64,000 nucleotides of DNA from an uncultured Aquimarina sp. (GCF_947496855.1 NZ_CANMED010000002.1:62001-126000); one strand, 5' to 3'. Counted from the first letter of the stretch, positions 40,614 to 48,575 are shown. Numbers and translations: made by a program. Notes: generated by a model from the letters alone, not told the origin.

Positions 40614-40985
40614 ATGAAGAATGCCTTACCCCTGGTATTGAGGATAATTGTTGCTATTATTCTCATCCAAACCCTTAGATTTAAATTTACTGCACATCCA
40701 GATAGTGTCTATATCTTTTCTAAAGTTGGGTTGGAGCCCTACGGTAGAATAGTCATCGGAATTGCAGAATTAATAGCTGGTGTTTTAATACTAATCCCCA
40801 AAACTGTTTGGATTGGAGCTACATTAACATTAGGTGTTATTGGTGGTGCCATCTTTATGCATATTACAAAATTAGGAATCGAAATTAATGATGATGGAGG
40901 AGTTTTATTCATAACTGCGATGTTAACTTTTATTCTTAGTGCTATAATATTGTGGATTAAAAGAAAAGAAATTAAGTTTTTCTAA
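40614..40985 (+). CDS. DoxX-like family membrane protein
   Basis: 123 residues with four transmembrane helices (LVLRIIVAIILIQTLRFKF; PYGRIVIGIAELIAGVLILI; TVWIGATLTLGVIGGAIFMH; LFITAMLTFILSAIILWI). The helix-2 motif GIAELIAGVLILIP and the helix-3 GAxxxLGVxxGAxxMH are typical of DoxX-like proteins, which are linked to redox and oxidative stress in several bacteria. Last gene before a strong terminator. Confidence 0.85.
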   Translation: MKNALPLVLRIIVAIILIQTLRFKFTAHPDSVYIFSKVGLEPYGRIVIGIAELIAGVLILIPKTVWIGATLTLGVIGGAIFMHITKLGIEINDDGGVLFITAMLTFILSAIILWIKRKEIKFF

Positions 40986-41013
40986 ATAAAAAAACATAAA
41001 ATATAAGATTTTT

Positions 41014-41041
41014 AAAACCTCCTTACTTTGGAGGTTTTTTT
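41014..41041 (+). terminator. Terminator after DoxX-like gene
   Basis: AAAACCTCC (41014-41022) and GGAGGTTTT (41030-41038), 7-nt loop, followed by T residues. Confidence 0.9.
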
Positions 41042-41045
41042 GTGT

Positions 41046-41112
41046 AAGGAAAAATCGACAAGTCTTAGGGAAAAACCAACATTCCAAAAACCTCTTCATT
41101 CATTCATCTTTG
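41046..41112 (+). promoter_or_regulatory. Direct-repeat operator and promoter, site B
   Basis: AAGGAA (41046) and AGGGAA (41067), 21 bp apart, TCGACAAGT between (41055-41063), and -7 box CATCTTTG (41105-41112), TTTG 52 bp from GACAAGT. Upstream of the 53-codon ORF at 41139. Confidence 0.7.
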
Positions 41113-41138
41113 TACTGTTAATTTAAAACAATATAAAA

Positions 41139-41300
41139 ATGATAACTAATAATAAATCAATATTCAATTTAATTGAAATTTTCCGTCAAGGAAAAAGACG
41201 AATCGTAAACACCCTAAATGCAAAAGCACATTGTGATCAGAGCAGTCATCACGATTTTTATTGTGATGCGGAAACATCCTATATACAAACTCAAAAATAA
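41139..41300 (+). CDS. Small hypothetical protein, 53 aa
   Basis: ATG at 41139, stop ending at 41300. Basic N-terminal half (FRQGKRRIVNTLNAKAH) and a His/Cys-containing second half (HCDQSSHHDFYCD) that could bind metal. No family recognised. Support comes from its own copy of the shared regulated promoter 27 bp upstream and from a complete frame between that promoter and the next regulated promoter. It is possible that the transcript acts as RNA instead. Confidence 0.5.
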   Translation: MITNNKSIFNLIEIFRQGKRRIVNTLNAKAHCDQSSHHDFYCDAETSYIQTQK

Positions 41301-41304
41301 TAGA

Positions 41305-41371
41305 AGGGAAAAATTGACAAGTTGTAGGGAAGAACGAACATTTTAGAATCAATATTCCCATCGCATCTTTG
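41305..41371 (+). promoter_or_regulatory. Direct-repeat operator and promoter, site C
   Basis: AGGGAA (41305) and AGGGAA (41326), 21 bp apart, TTGACAAGT between (41314-41322), and -7 box CATCTTTG (41364-41371), TTTG 52 bp from GACAAGT. Upstream of the AhpD-like gene. Confidence 0.7.
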
Positions 41372-41414
41372 CCTTGTCAAGTTAAAAGACAATTAAAACA
41401 AAAAATATAAACTA

Positions 41415-41436
41415 ATCCTGAAAATAAATTCAGGAT
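41415..41436 (+). promoter_or_regulatory. Leader hairpin before AhpD-like gene
   Basis: ATCCTGAA (41415-41422) pairs with TTCAGGAT (41429-41436). It sits in the leader and covers the first in-frame ATG (41435), leaving the ATG at 41453 free, which helps decide the start. Confidence 0.45.
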
Positions 41437-41452
41437 GCTAAAAACAATAATT

Positions 41453-42001
41453 ATGGCAACATTTAATGTACCCACAAGAGAAGAAGTAAATACTACAAAT
41501 CAAGGAATTTTTGACAACCTTAATAACGCATTGGGTTTTGTACCAAATTTATTTGCAACCTATGCACATAGTGAAACTGCTTTAGAAAACTATCTAAATT
41601 TATCAAACGCAAAGACTTCATTAAAAGCTAAAGAAAAAGAAGTTGTAAACCTAGCGGTAAGTCAAGTAAACAATTGTATCTACTGTTTATCAGCACATAC
41701 AGCTATTGGAAAAATGAACGGTTTTACTGATGAACAAATATTAGAACTAAGAGCAGGAAATGCTTCTTTTGATGGAAAACTAGACGCTTTAGCAAAATTA
41801 GCTAAGAACATTACCGAGAACAGAGGTCGTACAGATCAAGATATTGTAGATAATTTCTTTGCTGCTGGGTATGATAAAGGAAGTTTAATAGATACAATTG
41901 TACTAGTAGGAGATAAAACAATTTCTAACTATATCCACAGCACTACACAAGTTTCTGTAGATTTTCCAGTTGCTCAACCACTAGAAACGGCAACTGCATA
42001 A
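41453..42001 (+). CDS. Carboxymuconolactone decarboxylase family (AhpD-like) protein
   Basis: 182 residues from the ATG at 41453 (an ATG at 41435 is buried in a leader hairpin). A peroxidase-related AhpD-fold: AKEKEVVNLAVSQVNNCIYC followed by LSAHTAIG, giving the redox CxxC with the downstream His that marks AhpD-like disulfide reductases. The N-terminal FDNLNNALGFVPNLFATYAH and C-terminal half fit the carboxymuconolactone decarboxylase family. Probably in peroxide defence (inference). Co-transcribed with the cupredoxin-like gene 54 bp downstream, from promoter C. Confidence 0.92.
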   Translation: MATFNVPTREEVNTTNQGIFDNLNNALGFVPNLFATYAHSETALENYLNLSNAKTSLKAKEKEVVNLAVSQVNNCIYCLSAHTAIGKMNGFTDEQILELRAGNASFDGKLDALAKLAKNITENRGRTDQDIVDNFFAAGYDKGSLIDTIVLVGDKTISNYIHSTTQVSVDFPVAQPLETATA

Positions 42002-42055
42002 ATAATATCAAAAATTAATTTAAACAAAAACCATTAACATATAAATTTTAAAATC

Positions 42056-42424
42056 ATGAAAAAGTTAATCACATTATTCACATTTATTTTTGCAATTACA
42101 TTAAGTATATCAGCACAAGAAGTAAAAACAGTTTCTTTAGAGCAAACTAAAGGAGAGTTTACTCAGAAACAAGTTACCTTATCAGAAGGAAGTTATGTTT
42201 TTAATATCTCTAACAACAACTCTGGAACCGATGTAGGTTTTGTATTAGTACCAGCAGGAAAAGACGCTTCAGATCCTAAAAACCATATTCAGACAGCATA
42301 TGTAACCAAAGTAGTTGCAGAAGGAAAAACAGAAAGCTCTAAGACAGTAACATTACAAAAAGGAGAATATAATTACTTCTGTCCTTTAAATAAAACTCCA
42401 CAATATAAATTGATTGTAGAGTAA
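42056..42424 (+). CDS. Cupredoxin-like exported protein
   Basis: 122 residues. Signal peptide (LITLFTFIFAITLSISAQ). The mature part has cupredoxin-like strands: QVTLSEGSYVFNISNNNSGT, DVGFVLVP, TVTLQKGEYNYFCPLNKTPQ. A single Cys near the C-terminus (YFCPLN) matches the blue-copper Cys position, but the usual downstream His and Met are not evident (FCPLNKTPQYKL), so copper binding is uncertain. Follows the AhpD-like gene in one operon and ends before a strong terminator. Confidence 0.8.
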   Translation: MKKLITLFTFIFAITLSISAQEVKTVSLEQTKGEFTQKQVTLSEGSYVFNISNNNSGTDVGFVLVPAGKDASDPKNHIQTAYVTKVVAEGKTESSKTVTLQKGEYNYFCPLNKTPQYKLIVE

Positions 42425-42443
42425 TTACCCCAAAACAATTTAT

Positions 42444-42470
42444 AAAAGCTTCCATAATTAGGAAGCTTTT
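42444..42470 (+). terminator. Terminator after cupredoxin-like gene
   Basis: AAAAGCTTCC (42444-42453) and GGAAGCTTTT (42461-42470), 7-nt loop. A second palindrome, CGATAAAAT (42481-42489) with ATTTTATCG (42493-42501), follows directly. Confidence 0.85.
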
Positions 42471-42508
42471 ATATTATACTCGATAAAATACAATTTTATC
42501 GAAACCCT

Positions 42509-42545
42509 AAAACCTTGTTAATTCAATTTAGCAAGGTTTTTGTTT
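42509..42545 (+). terminator. Second hairpin before the 42575 lipoprotein gene
   Basis: AAAACCTTG (42509-42517) and CAAGGTTTT (42532-42540), 14-nt loop, followed by T residues. Either a backup terminator or a leader hairpin for the next gene. Confidence 0.55.
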
Positions 42546-42574
42546 TCTATATTTTAGCCAAAAACCAACTCAAG

Positions 42575-43288
42575 ATGAAAAATATCATACTACTATCCAT
42601 ATTTTCTTTATTGATCTTTGCTTGTAAACAAGTGACAAAAAAGGAGTATAAAGATGAAGGTGATACGGAAATAGAAATCACTGAGAGTGTTAAAAGTAAA
42701 ATCCCCACTACTGCCGAATCCATTGCAAATGCTAATGGCTTTGAACATTGGAAAAAGGTGAAAGAAATAAAATTCACTTTTAATGTAGATCGAGATAGTG
42801 CTCATTACGAACGTTCTTGGAGTTGGAAGCCGCAAAAAAATGAGATTACTTTAACCACTGCAAAAGACACCATCTCCTATAATAGATCACAAATAGATAG
42901 CACTTCATTAAAAATCGATCAAGGCTTCATTAATGATAAATACTGGTTATTAGCTCCCTTTAATTTAGTTTGGGATAAAGACAGTTTCACATCAGAACAT
43001 GAGGCAAAAGCGGTTGCCCCTATAAGCGCAAAAGAAATGCAAAAATTTACTATTGTTTATAAAAATGAAGGAGGTTATACTCCTGGAGATGCCTATGATT
43101 TTTATTTTCAAGGTGATTTTAAAATAAAAGAATGGGTCTTTAGAGAAAAAAATAAACAAGAGCCTTCATTAATTACTTCTTGGGAAGGTTATGAAAATTT
43201 CAACGGGATCAAAATTGCAAAAACGCGTAACCGTAATGAAGGTAACTGGAAACTTCATTTCACCAATATTGAAGTTGTTATCGACTAA
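42575..43288 (+). CDS. Hypothetical lipoprotein
   Basis: The frame opens at 42515 inside a hairpin; the ATG at 42575 gives a lipoprotein signal (NIILLSIFSLLIFACKQ), so it is chosen (237 residues). The mature part reads like a bacterial outer-membrane lipoprotein-sorting or LolA-like sheet: EIKFTFNVDRDSAHYERSWS, QGDFKIKEWVFREKNKQEP, GYENFNGIKIAKTRNRNEGN. No firm family. Convergent with the MFS gene. Confidence 0.7.
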   Translation: MKNIILLSIFSLLIFACKQVTKKEYKDEGDTEIEITESVKSKIPTTAESIANANGFEHWKKVKEIKFTFNVDRDSAHYERSWSWKPQKNEITLTTAKDTISYNRSQIDSTSLKIDQGFINDKYWLLAPFNLVWDKDSFTSEHEAKAVAPISAKEMQKFTIVYKNEGGYTPGDAYDFYFQGDFKIKEWVFREKNKQEPSLITSWEGYENFNGIKIAKTRNRNEGNWKLHFTNIEVVID

Positions 43289-43307
43289 TTCTAGATTTTA
43301 TTTTACA

Positions 43308-44471
43308 TCATTTAGAAACTCTTTTAGAAATTAGGAATGTAACTATTAATGCAATTATTGTTGCTATTAACAAAGCGGTAAAACTAAGTTTTAAACTATC
43401 GATTTTGGACAGTAGTCCCAAAAATGGAGGGCTAATTAAAAAACCTAAATAACCGAAACCAGCCACAAAAGATATTCCTTCTGCAGAAGAAACTCCTTTG
43501 GTTTTTCCGGCCAATCTAAACAACTCTGGTATAATTACTGAAAACCCTAGACCTACTAATCCAAACCCAGTTACAGTTAGTAGTAATGTAGTACTTAATA
43601 CTGCAAAAAAACCAAATGCACTTATTAAACAACCACTAATAATAATCATAAACGATCCAAAATGCTTGCTTACTGCATCTCCAAAAAAACGGCCTAAGGT
43701 CATCATCACAGAAAAAGCGACAAAACCAAATCCGGAAATTTTCTCTGAAGAAACGTTTACAACATCTTGCATATAGAGTTTACTCCAATGTTCTATGGCG
43801 CCTTCGCTACCCATCACTAAAAAAGCAATAATCGTAAGTCCAAACAATGGTTTTATGAGTTTTAAATCGAAAGACTTTTTTGATCCTTTTTCCTTTTTTC
43901 CTTTTATAGATATATACTCTTTACAAACTAAAATATTTGTTACAATTACAAATATTGTAGCACACAGCATATGTAATAGTGGAATATGAAAATATATAAT
44001 TAAAAAACTCCCAATACCAGCACCAATAACTCCGCCTAAACTAAAAAAGCCATGAGATGCTGACATAATATGAATATCATCTTCTTGTTCAATATCCGAT
44101 ACCAGAGCATTCATTGCTATATCCGTCAAGCAAGCGAATAAACCAACTACAAATAAGACGATACACAATAGTAAATAACTTGGAGCTATTATAGGCATAA
44201 GAAATAATAAAGAAAATAGTATAATACCAATAATTGTTACCTTACCTACTCCAAGTTTTTCTATGATCAAAGAAGATAAAGGAATCATTACTAATGTACC
44301 TAGTGCAAAACAAAAAAGTGCAACACCCAATTGTGCATCATCAATTAATAATTTTGTTCTCACTGCAGGAATATATAATACCCAAGTACCGGTCATAATA
44401 TTTAATGATGCAAAAACCCAAGCCGGCCCAAAGTATCGTAATCTTGTAATAATTAGATATAAAGAATTCAA
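43308..44471 (-). CDS. MFS transporter
   Basis: 387 residues with about 12 transmembrane helices in two halves; ALFCFALGTLVMIPLSSLII and the SASHGFFSLGGVIGAGIGSF segment resemble the FucP/YfkF-like sugar or small-molecule MFS groups. The start codon is TTG (44471); the first in-frame ATG would delete helix 1 (WVFASLNIMTGTWVLYI), so TTG is likely real. Divergent from an AraC-family regulator gene, which probably controls it. Confidence 0.88.
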   Translation of the reverse strand: MNSLYLIITRLRYFGPAWVFASLNIMTGTWVLYIPAVRTKLLIDDAQLGVALFCFALGTLVMIPLSSLIIEKLGVGKVTIIGIILFSLLFLMPIIAPSYLLLCIVLFVVGLFACLTDIAMNALVSDIEQEDDIHIMSASHGFFSLGGVIGAGIGSFLIIYFHIPLLHMLCATIFVIVTNILVCKEYISIKGKKEKGSKKSFDLKLIKPLFGLTIIAFLVMGSEGAIEHWSKLYMQDVVNVSSEKISGFGFVAFSVMMTLGRFFGDAVSKHFGSFMIIISGCLISAFGFFAVLSTTLLLTVTGFGLVGLGFSVIIPELFRLAGKTKGVSSAEGISFVAGFGYLGFLISPPFLGLLSKIDSLKLSFTALLIATIIALIVTFLISKRVSK

Positions 44472-44597
44472 AGTGTGTTATTTAACATATTTATTATATA
44501 TCAAAATTAGTTACAAAAAACACCTCCATATTAACACAAAATATTCTAATACTAAGGTAAACTATTCATGTTTATAAAATTAATTATATAAATATGG

Positions 44598-44605
44598 TAA
44601 TTTTG
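44598..44605 (+). promoter_or_regulatory. -7 box of araC-family gene
   Basis: TAATTTTG, a perfect TAnnTTTG, ends 4 nt before the ATG at 44610, so the mRNA would be leaderless or nearly so. Confidence 0.45.
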
Positions 44606-44609
44606 TTTT

Positions 44610-45458
44610 ATGAAGTTATCATACGAACAAATTTATCTGGAACAATCAACATCTTTGAAAATAGAAAGCTACACCAAAGATTCGCTTTGCAATGAAGTGA
44701 ATTGGCATTTACATGCAGAATATGAAATAGTATTTATTAGAAACGGTAACGGAATAATTCAAGTTGAATCAAATATTGAAAAATATCAAGATGGGTTATT
44801 GATCTTTCTAGGACCAAACATGCCTCATATGCCTTTTGGAAATAAGGATTTAGAAGATAACGTAGAAGTTGTTATTCAATTTAATGAAAGTTTTATCAAA
44901 GAAAAATTAAATCATTTCCCGGAATTCTACGTCATTCTGGAATTTATTCGAAAATCACCCAAAGGTTGTCTTTTTTCTAAAGTGACTAAAGAAAAACTCT
45001 CGGACTCCTTTTTAAAAATTTCAAACCAAAATAACGTAGAGAAATTATTAAACCTTATGCATATTCTATATAATCTCTCTATTTCTAATTATAGAACACC
45101 CATTGTAAAGTCTAATTATCTTGAAATTGATAAAACGGCTTTACCAAGAATATCGAAGGTTTTTGATTTTGTAAATAAGAATTACGCCAAAAAAATTCAA
45201 TCTAAAACTATTGCTCAACAATTAGGATTGACTACGAATTCATTTTGCCGAATGTTTAAATCGGCTACAAATAAAAGTTTTATTAGCTTCCTAAATGAAT
45301 TTAGAATCAAAAAAGCGCAGGAACATTTCGAAAACAAGAATATTTCTATCTCTGAAGTTCTATATCAATGTGGATTTAATGACCCCTCTTATTTTTGCAA
45401 ACAATTTAGAAAATATACCGGTGTTTCTCCTTCTAGATACATCAAGGAATTAAACTAA
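44610..45458 (+). CDS. AraC family transcriptional regulator
   Basis: 282 residues. N-terminal cupin-like sensor (NWHLHAEYEIVFIRNGNGII) and C-terminal double helix-turn-helix: IAQQLGLTTNSFCRMFKSAT and ISISEVLYQCGFNDPSYFCK followed by QFRKYTGVSPSRYIKE. Divergent from the MFS transporter and convergent with kynU (4 bp apart). It probably regulates the transporter; the ligand is unknown. Confidence 0.92.
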   Translation: MKLSYEQIYLEQSTSLKIESYTKDSLCNEVNWHLHAEYEIVFIRNGNGIIQVESNIEKYQDGLLIFLGPNMPHMPFGNKDLEDNVEVVIQFNESFIKEKLNHFPEFYVILEFIRKSPKGCLFSKVTKEKLSDSFLKISNQNNVEKLLNLMHILYNLSISNYRTPIVKSNYLEIDKTALPRISKVFDFVNKNYAKKIQSKTIAQQLGLTTNSFCRMFKSATNKSFISFLNEFRIKKAQEHFENKNISISEVLYQCGFNDPSYFCKQFRKYTGVSPSRYIKELN

Positions 45459-45462
45459 AGAA

Positions 45463-46749
45463 TCACTCTTCTTTCTTTAGTTTAATTCCTTGTTTAAGGA
45501 CTTGACCAAATTCATACATATCTTCATACGAACAATAAAAAGGAGCTGGTGCTAATCTAATTACATTAGGTTCTCTCCAATCTGTAATTACCCCGTTCTC
45601 CATCAAATAATCAAATAATTTCCTACCTTCTCCATGAAGAAAAACAGAGAGCTGTGTTCCTCGTTCTTCTTGATTTGAGGGAGTAATAATTTCAAAAGAA
45701 CTATCCACCTCTTCATCAATTGACTTTAGAACAAACTCTAAATACGCTACGATCAGGTTTCGCTTTTCTATTAACAAATCCATACCAACCGCATCAAATA
45801 ATTCTAATGAGGCCAAATAGGGAGCTAAAGATAAGATAGGGGCATTACTCAATTGCCAAGCATCTGCATTAGGCATAGGTTCGAACTCAGGTTTCATCAA
45901 AAACCTAGATTCCTTTTTAGTTCCCCACCAACCTTCGAAACGAGGAATGTCTTTTCTGTCATGAAACCGCTCATTTATAAAGCATCCCGAAGCATTTCCA
46001 GGACCGCTGTTCATATATTTATAACTACACCAAGATGCAAAATCCACATCCCAATCATGAAGTTTTAGCTCAATATTACCAGCTCCGTGTGCAAGATCCC
46101 AGCCTACAAATGCTCCTATCTTATGACCTGCTTGGGTTATAGTTTTCATATCGAAAACCTGACCAGTATAATAATTAACTCCACCTATTAGAATTAATGC
46201 ACACTCCTCACCTACACTTTGGACTGTAGACAAAATATCTTCTATTCTAAAATTATGTTCTCCTTTTCGTTTTTTAATTTCTACAATAGCATCATTCGGA
46301 TCGTATCCGTGAAACCGAACCTGACTTTGCAACATATATTGATCACTAGGGAACGCTTTTTCCTCACAGATGATTTTATATCGTTTCTTGGTTGGTCTGT
46401 AAAATGAAACCATCAATAAATGAAGATTTACTGTTAGCGTATTCATCACAGTAATCTCGGAAGGTTTAGCCCCTACTATCTTACTTAACGGCTTTGCCAT
46501 ACGCTCATGATAATCCCACCAAGACTTATCCGCATAAAAGTGCCCTTCTACTGCAAGTTCAGCCCAATCCTTCATTACATCATCTACATACTTCTTGGTA
46601 TTTTTAGGCTGAAGTCCTAAAGAATTTCCTGTAAAATATATTACTTGCTTATCATTAACTTTTGGAAAAAGAAACTGATCTCTATATGACTTTAACGGGT
46701 CTTGTTGATCTAATTTCTTAGCAAACTCTCTACTATTTTCGAATTGCAT
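45463..46749 (-). CDS. kynU: Kynureninase
   Basis: A frame reaches a TTG at 46767, but that codon lies inside a consensus -7 box, so the ATG at 46749 is chosen (428 residues). PLP enzyme that cleaves kynurenine or 3-hydroxykynurenine to (3-hydroxy)anthranilate and alanine. IYFTGNSLGLQPKNT is the N-terminal signature, GWDLAHGAGN holds the Asp that pairs with the PLP nitrogen, and WCSYKYMNSGPG carries the PLP Lys. C-terminal WREPNVIRLAPAPFYCSYED is typical. Works after KMO (32995-34368). Confidence 0.96.
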   Translation of the reverse strand: MQFENSREFAKKLDQQDPLKSYRDQFLFPKVNDKQVIYFTGNSLGLQPKNTKKYVDDVMKDWAELAVEGHFYADKSWWDYHERMAKPLSKIVGAKPSEITVMNTLTVNLHLLMVSFYRPTKKRYKIICEEKAFPSDQYMLQSQVRFHGYDPNDAIVEIKKRKGEHNFRIEDILSTVQSVGEECALILIGGVNYYTGQVFDMKTITQAGHKIGAFVGWDLAHGAGNIELKLHDWDVDFASWCSYKYMNSGPGNASGCFINERFHDRKDIPRFEGWWGTKKESRFLMKPEFEPMPNADAWQLSNAPILSLAPYLASLELFDAVGMDLLIEKRNLIVAYLEFVLKSIDEEVDSSFEIITPSNQEERGTQLSVFLHGEGRKLFDYLMENGVITDWREPNVIRLAPAPFYCSYEDMYEFGQVLKQGIKLKKEE

Positions 46750-46764
46750 TTTTGAGTTTTGATT

Positions 46765-46772
46765 CAAAAGTA
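46765..46772 (-). promoter_or_regulatory. -7 box of kynU
   Basis: TACTTTTG on the minus strand, a perfect TAnnTTTG, ending 15 nt before the ATG at 46749. Confidence 0.6.
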
Positions 46773-46865
46773 CATATTAGAACCGAGATTATATAATATT
46801 TTAAAAACCTCCCCGAAAATATGGGGAAAATTACCTTATAATTATTATATTCATATCAACCAAGT

Positions 46866-46886
46866 TTATACTAAAACAAAGTATAA
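46866..46886. promoter_or_regulatory. Inverted repeat upstream of GG-leader peptide gene
   Basis: TTATACT (46866-46872) and AGTATAA (46880-46886), 7 nt apart, about 70 bp before the ATG at 46956. Confidence 0.3.
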
Positions 46887-46955
46887 TTTACAGACATAAA
46901 TCCTGAGTGTCTCTAAATGTTCGGGTATACAATATCATCATAAACTCACATTCTA

Positions 46956-47123
46956 ATGAAAGAATTAAAAAAATTAAACGGTGTAAAAAAAATTAGTAAA
47001 ACAGCACAAAAAGAAGTTGTTGGAGGATGCCCTACACATGGCGGAGGATCTTCTGGTTGCCCCCATGGAATGTGCGGACAAATCATTTTTCCTGGACCAG
47101 ATTTTTTATGTGTTGAATGTTAG
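46956..47123 (+). CDS. Double-glycine-leader Cys-rich peptide (bacteriocin-like)
   Basis: 55 residues. The leader (KELKKLNGVKKISKTAQKE) ends in VVGG, a classic double-glycine site for a peptidase-containing ABC exporter. The core of 31 residues has five cysteines and is Gly/Pro rich (CPTHGGGSSGCPHGMCG, then FLCVEC). Bacteroidota encode many such GG-leader peptides of unknown activity. No exporter or immunity gene is adjacent. It is followed by a terminator that overlaps the end of the convergent TPR gene. Confidence 0.75.
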   Translation: MKELKKLNGVKKISKTAQKEVVGGCPTHGGGSSGCPHGMCGQIIFPGPDFLCVEC

Positions 47124-47154
47124 ATTTTTCAATTCATAATTAAGAAAACACCGG

Positions 47155-47193
47155 ATTGCAGTGGTTAACTTTACAGCTACTGCAATTTTTTTA
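47155..47193 (+). terminator. Terminator of GG-leader peptide gene
   Basis: ATTGCAGT (47155-47162) and ACTGCAAT (47179-47186), followed by seven T. It overlaps the 3' end of the convergent gene ending at 47177. Confidence 0.75.
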
Positions 47194-47989
47194 ATAAATT
47201 ATGTGCTTTATTAAAATTATAGTTTTGCTTGTCCTTAAGAATAATTTCTAAAACTTTTACTGCAGCATCTTTCTGATCTTGTTTTAAATATACTAACGCT
47301 TTATACCAATATCCTTTAGATTGATCAATTGTATTGGAATTTATTATTTGATCAAAATAGGAAATCGCTTCTGTATATTTATCAAGTTCCAACGCAGAAA
47401 GTCCTGAATATATTAACACAGACGGTAAAAGTTTATTTTTACCTTTAATATATTCTTTAAACAAAATATAACTCTCATCATATTTCTTTTGTTCAAATAA
47501 TTGTTGCCCTTTTGCCAATTGACTTTCATCACTTCTACTCGTAAGAGAAGGCAAATCCTTCCATTGATTATATTCTGCATATAAATCCTGAGAAGAATTA
47601 CTAGAACTCACGGTATATAACACCACAAATATTGCTACTGAAGCGGCAGCTAGTATCGAAAAAAACAACCTATTCTTCAAAAAAGAAGTATTATTTTTCT
47701 GATAATTGGTTTGAACTTTAGCAATTGTATCTTCTAATTCTTTAGCTTCCGCACTCCTAAAATAATTTTCTACTTCTTTTACTTCCTCTATATCAGGAGT
47801 AAAGGAATCGTTGATCCAAGCAGACTCATCCATCTGAGCAAACAACTCTTCGTGTATCTTGAATTCTTTTAATAACTCAGGATCATTTTGTAATAATTGC
47901 TCAAACAGCGTTCTATCCTCGGCAGAAAGTTCGTCTCTGAGGTACGCATCGATTTGATCATGATATGTTGAGTCGTGGTTAGTATCCAT
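47177..47989 (-). CDS. Membrane-anchored TPR protein, probable anti-sigma partner
   Basis: 270 residues. N-terminal IDAYLRDELSAEDRTLFEQL followed by LQNDPELLKEF resembles the zinc-free anti-sigma N-domain of Bacteroidota (helices contacting the sigma factor). One transmembrane helix (RLFFSILAAASVAIFVVLYTV) near residues 107-127 separates it from a periplasmic TPR region (AKGQQLFEQKKYDESYILFK; LEKYTEAISYFDQII; YWYKALVYLKQDQKDAAVKV). It starts 2 bp after the sigma factor gene. Anti-sigma role is inferred from order, topology and domain layout. Confidence 0.8.
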   Translation of the reverse strand: MDTNHDSTYHDQIDAYLRDELSAEDRTLFEQLLQNDPELLKEFKIHEELFAQMDESAWINDSFTPDIEEVKEVENYFRSAEAKELEDTIAKVQTNYQKNNTSFLKNRLFFSILAAASVAIFVVLYTVSSSNSSQDLYAEYNQWKDLPSLTSRSDESQLAKGQQLFEQKKYDESYILFKEYIKGKNKLLPSVLIYSGLSALELDKYTEAISYFDQIINSNTIDQSKGYWYKALVYLKQDQKDAAVKVLEIILKDKQNYNFNKAHNLLKKLQ

Positions 47990-47991
47990 TA

Positions 47992-48549
47992 TTATATCAG
48001 ATTTTTAAATCGTTCATCGGATTTTACATTTTTTATAAGCTTTGCTTTACACTTAAAAACACGCTGCCTAGCAACAGTTTCCGAAGAATATGACAATTGA
48101 ACTACGATATCTGCATAAGACACTTTTTTCAGAAACAGCATTAATACCTCCTTACAATTATCTGATAATTTTTCCAATTTTTCTTTAAACAATTCCCATC
48201 GTTCTTGTTCGAGTAAAGCATAGGCCATATCCGATTCTTCACTTACCAGTTCCTTTACTTCCGTATTTGTTACCCGTTTTCTTTTATTTAATTCTCTACG
48301 CCATAAATTTTTGCACGCGGTAAACATATAAGCTTCAAAAGTAGAATTGATAGTTTTTAAAGCTCTGCATCTAATTCTAGCAGAAATCTGCATCAATACT
48401 TTCTGAAAAATATCCTCTGCATCCATCTGTTGCCCCTTATTATGGAGTACAAATTTTAAGCATTTAGGAAAGAAATTAGTATAAATATCTGTAATGACTT
48501 TTTCATCAGATTGTAATATTCCATCAATAAAATACTCATTATTCTTCAT
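47992..48549 (-). CDS. ECF-type RNA polymerase sigma factor
   Basis: 185 residues. Region 2: VITDIYTNFFPKCLKFVLHN and AEDIFQKVLMQISAR, then AYMFTACKNLWRRELNKRKR. Region 4: LSDNCKEVLMLFLKKVSYAD followed by IVVQLSYSSETVARQRVFKC, a helix-turn-helix. It is divergent from a lipoprotein gene whose upstream region carries GGGTAACA-N14-GAACTAC, and the same element precedes two more lipoprotein genes in the locus, which makes them likely targets of this sigma factor (inference). Partner gene follows at 2 bp. Confidence 0.92.
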   Translation of the reverse strand: MKNNEYFIDGILQSDEKVITDIYTNFFPKCLKFVLHNKGQQMDAEDIFQKVLMQISARIRCRALKTINSTFEAYMFTACKNLWRRELNKRKRVTNTEVKELVSEESDMAYALLEQERWELFKEKLEKLSDNCKEVLMLFLKKVSYADIVVQLSYSSETVARQRVFKCKAKLIKNVKSDERFKNLI

Positions 48550-48575
48550 TAATTATATGCTAAAATCTTTGATCT

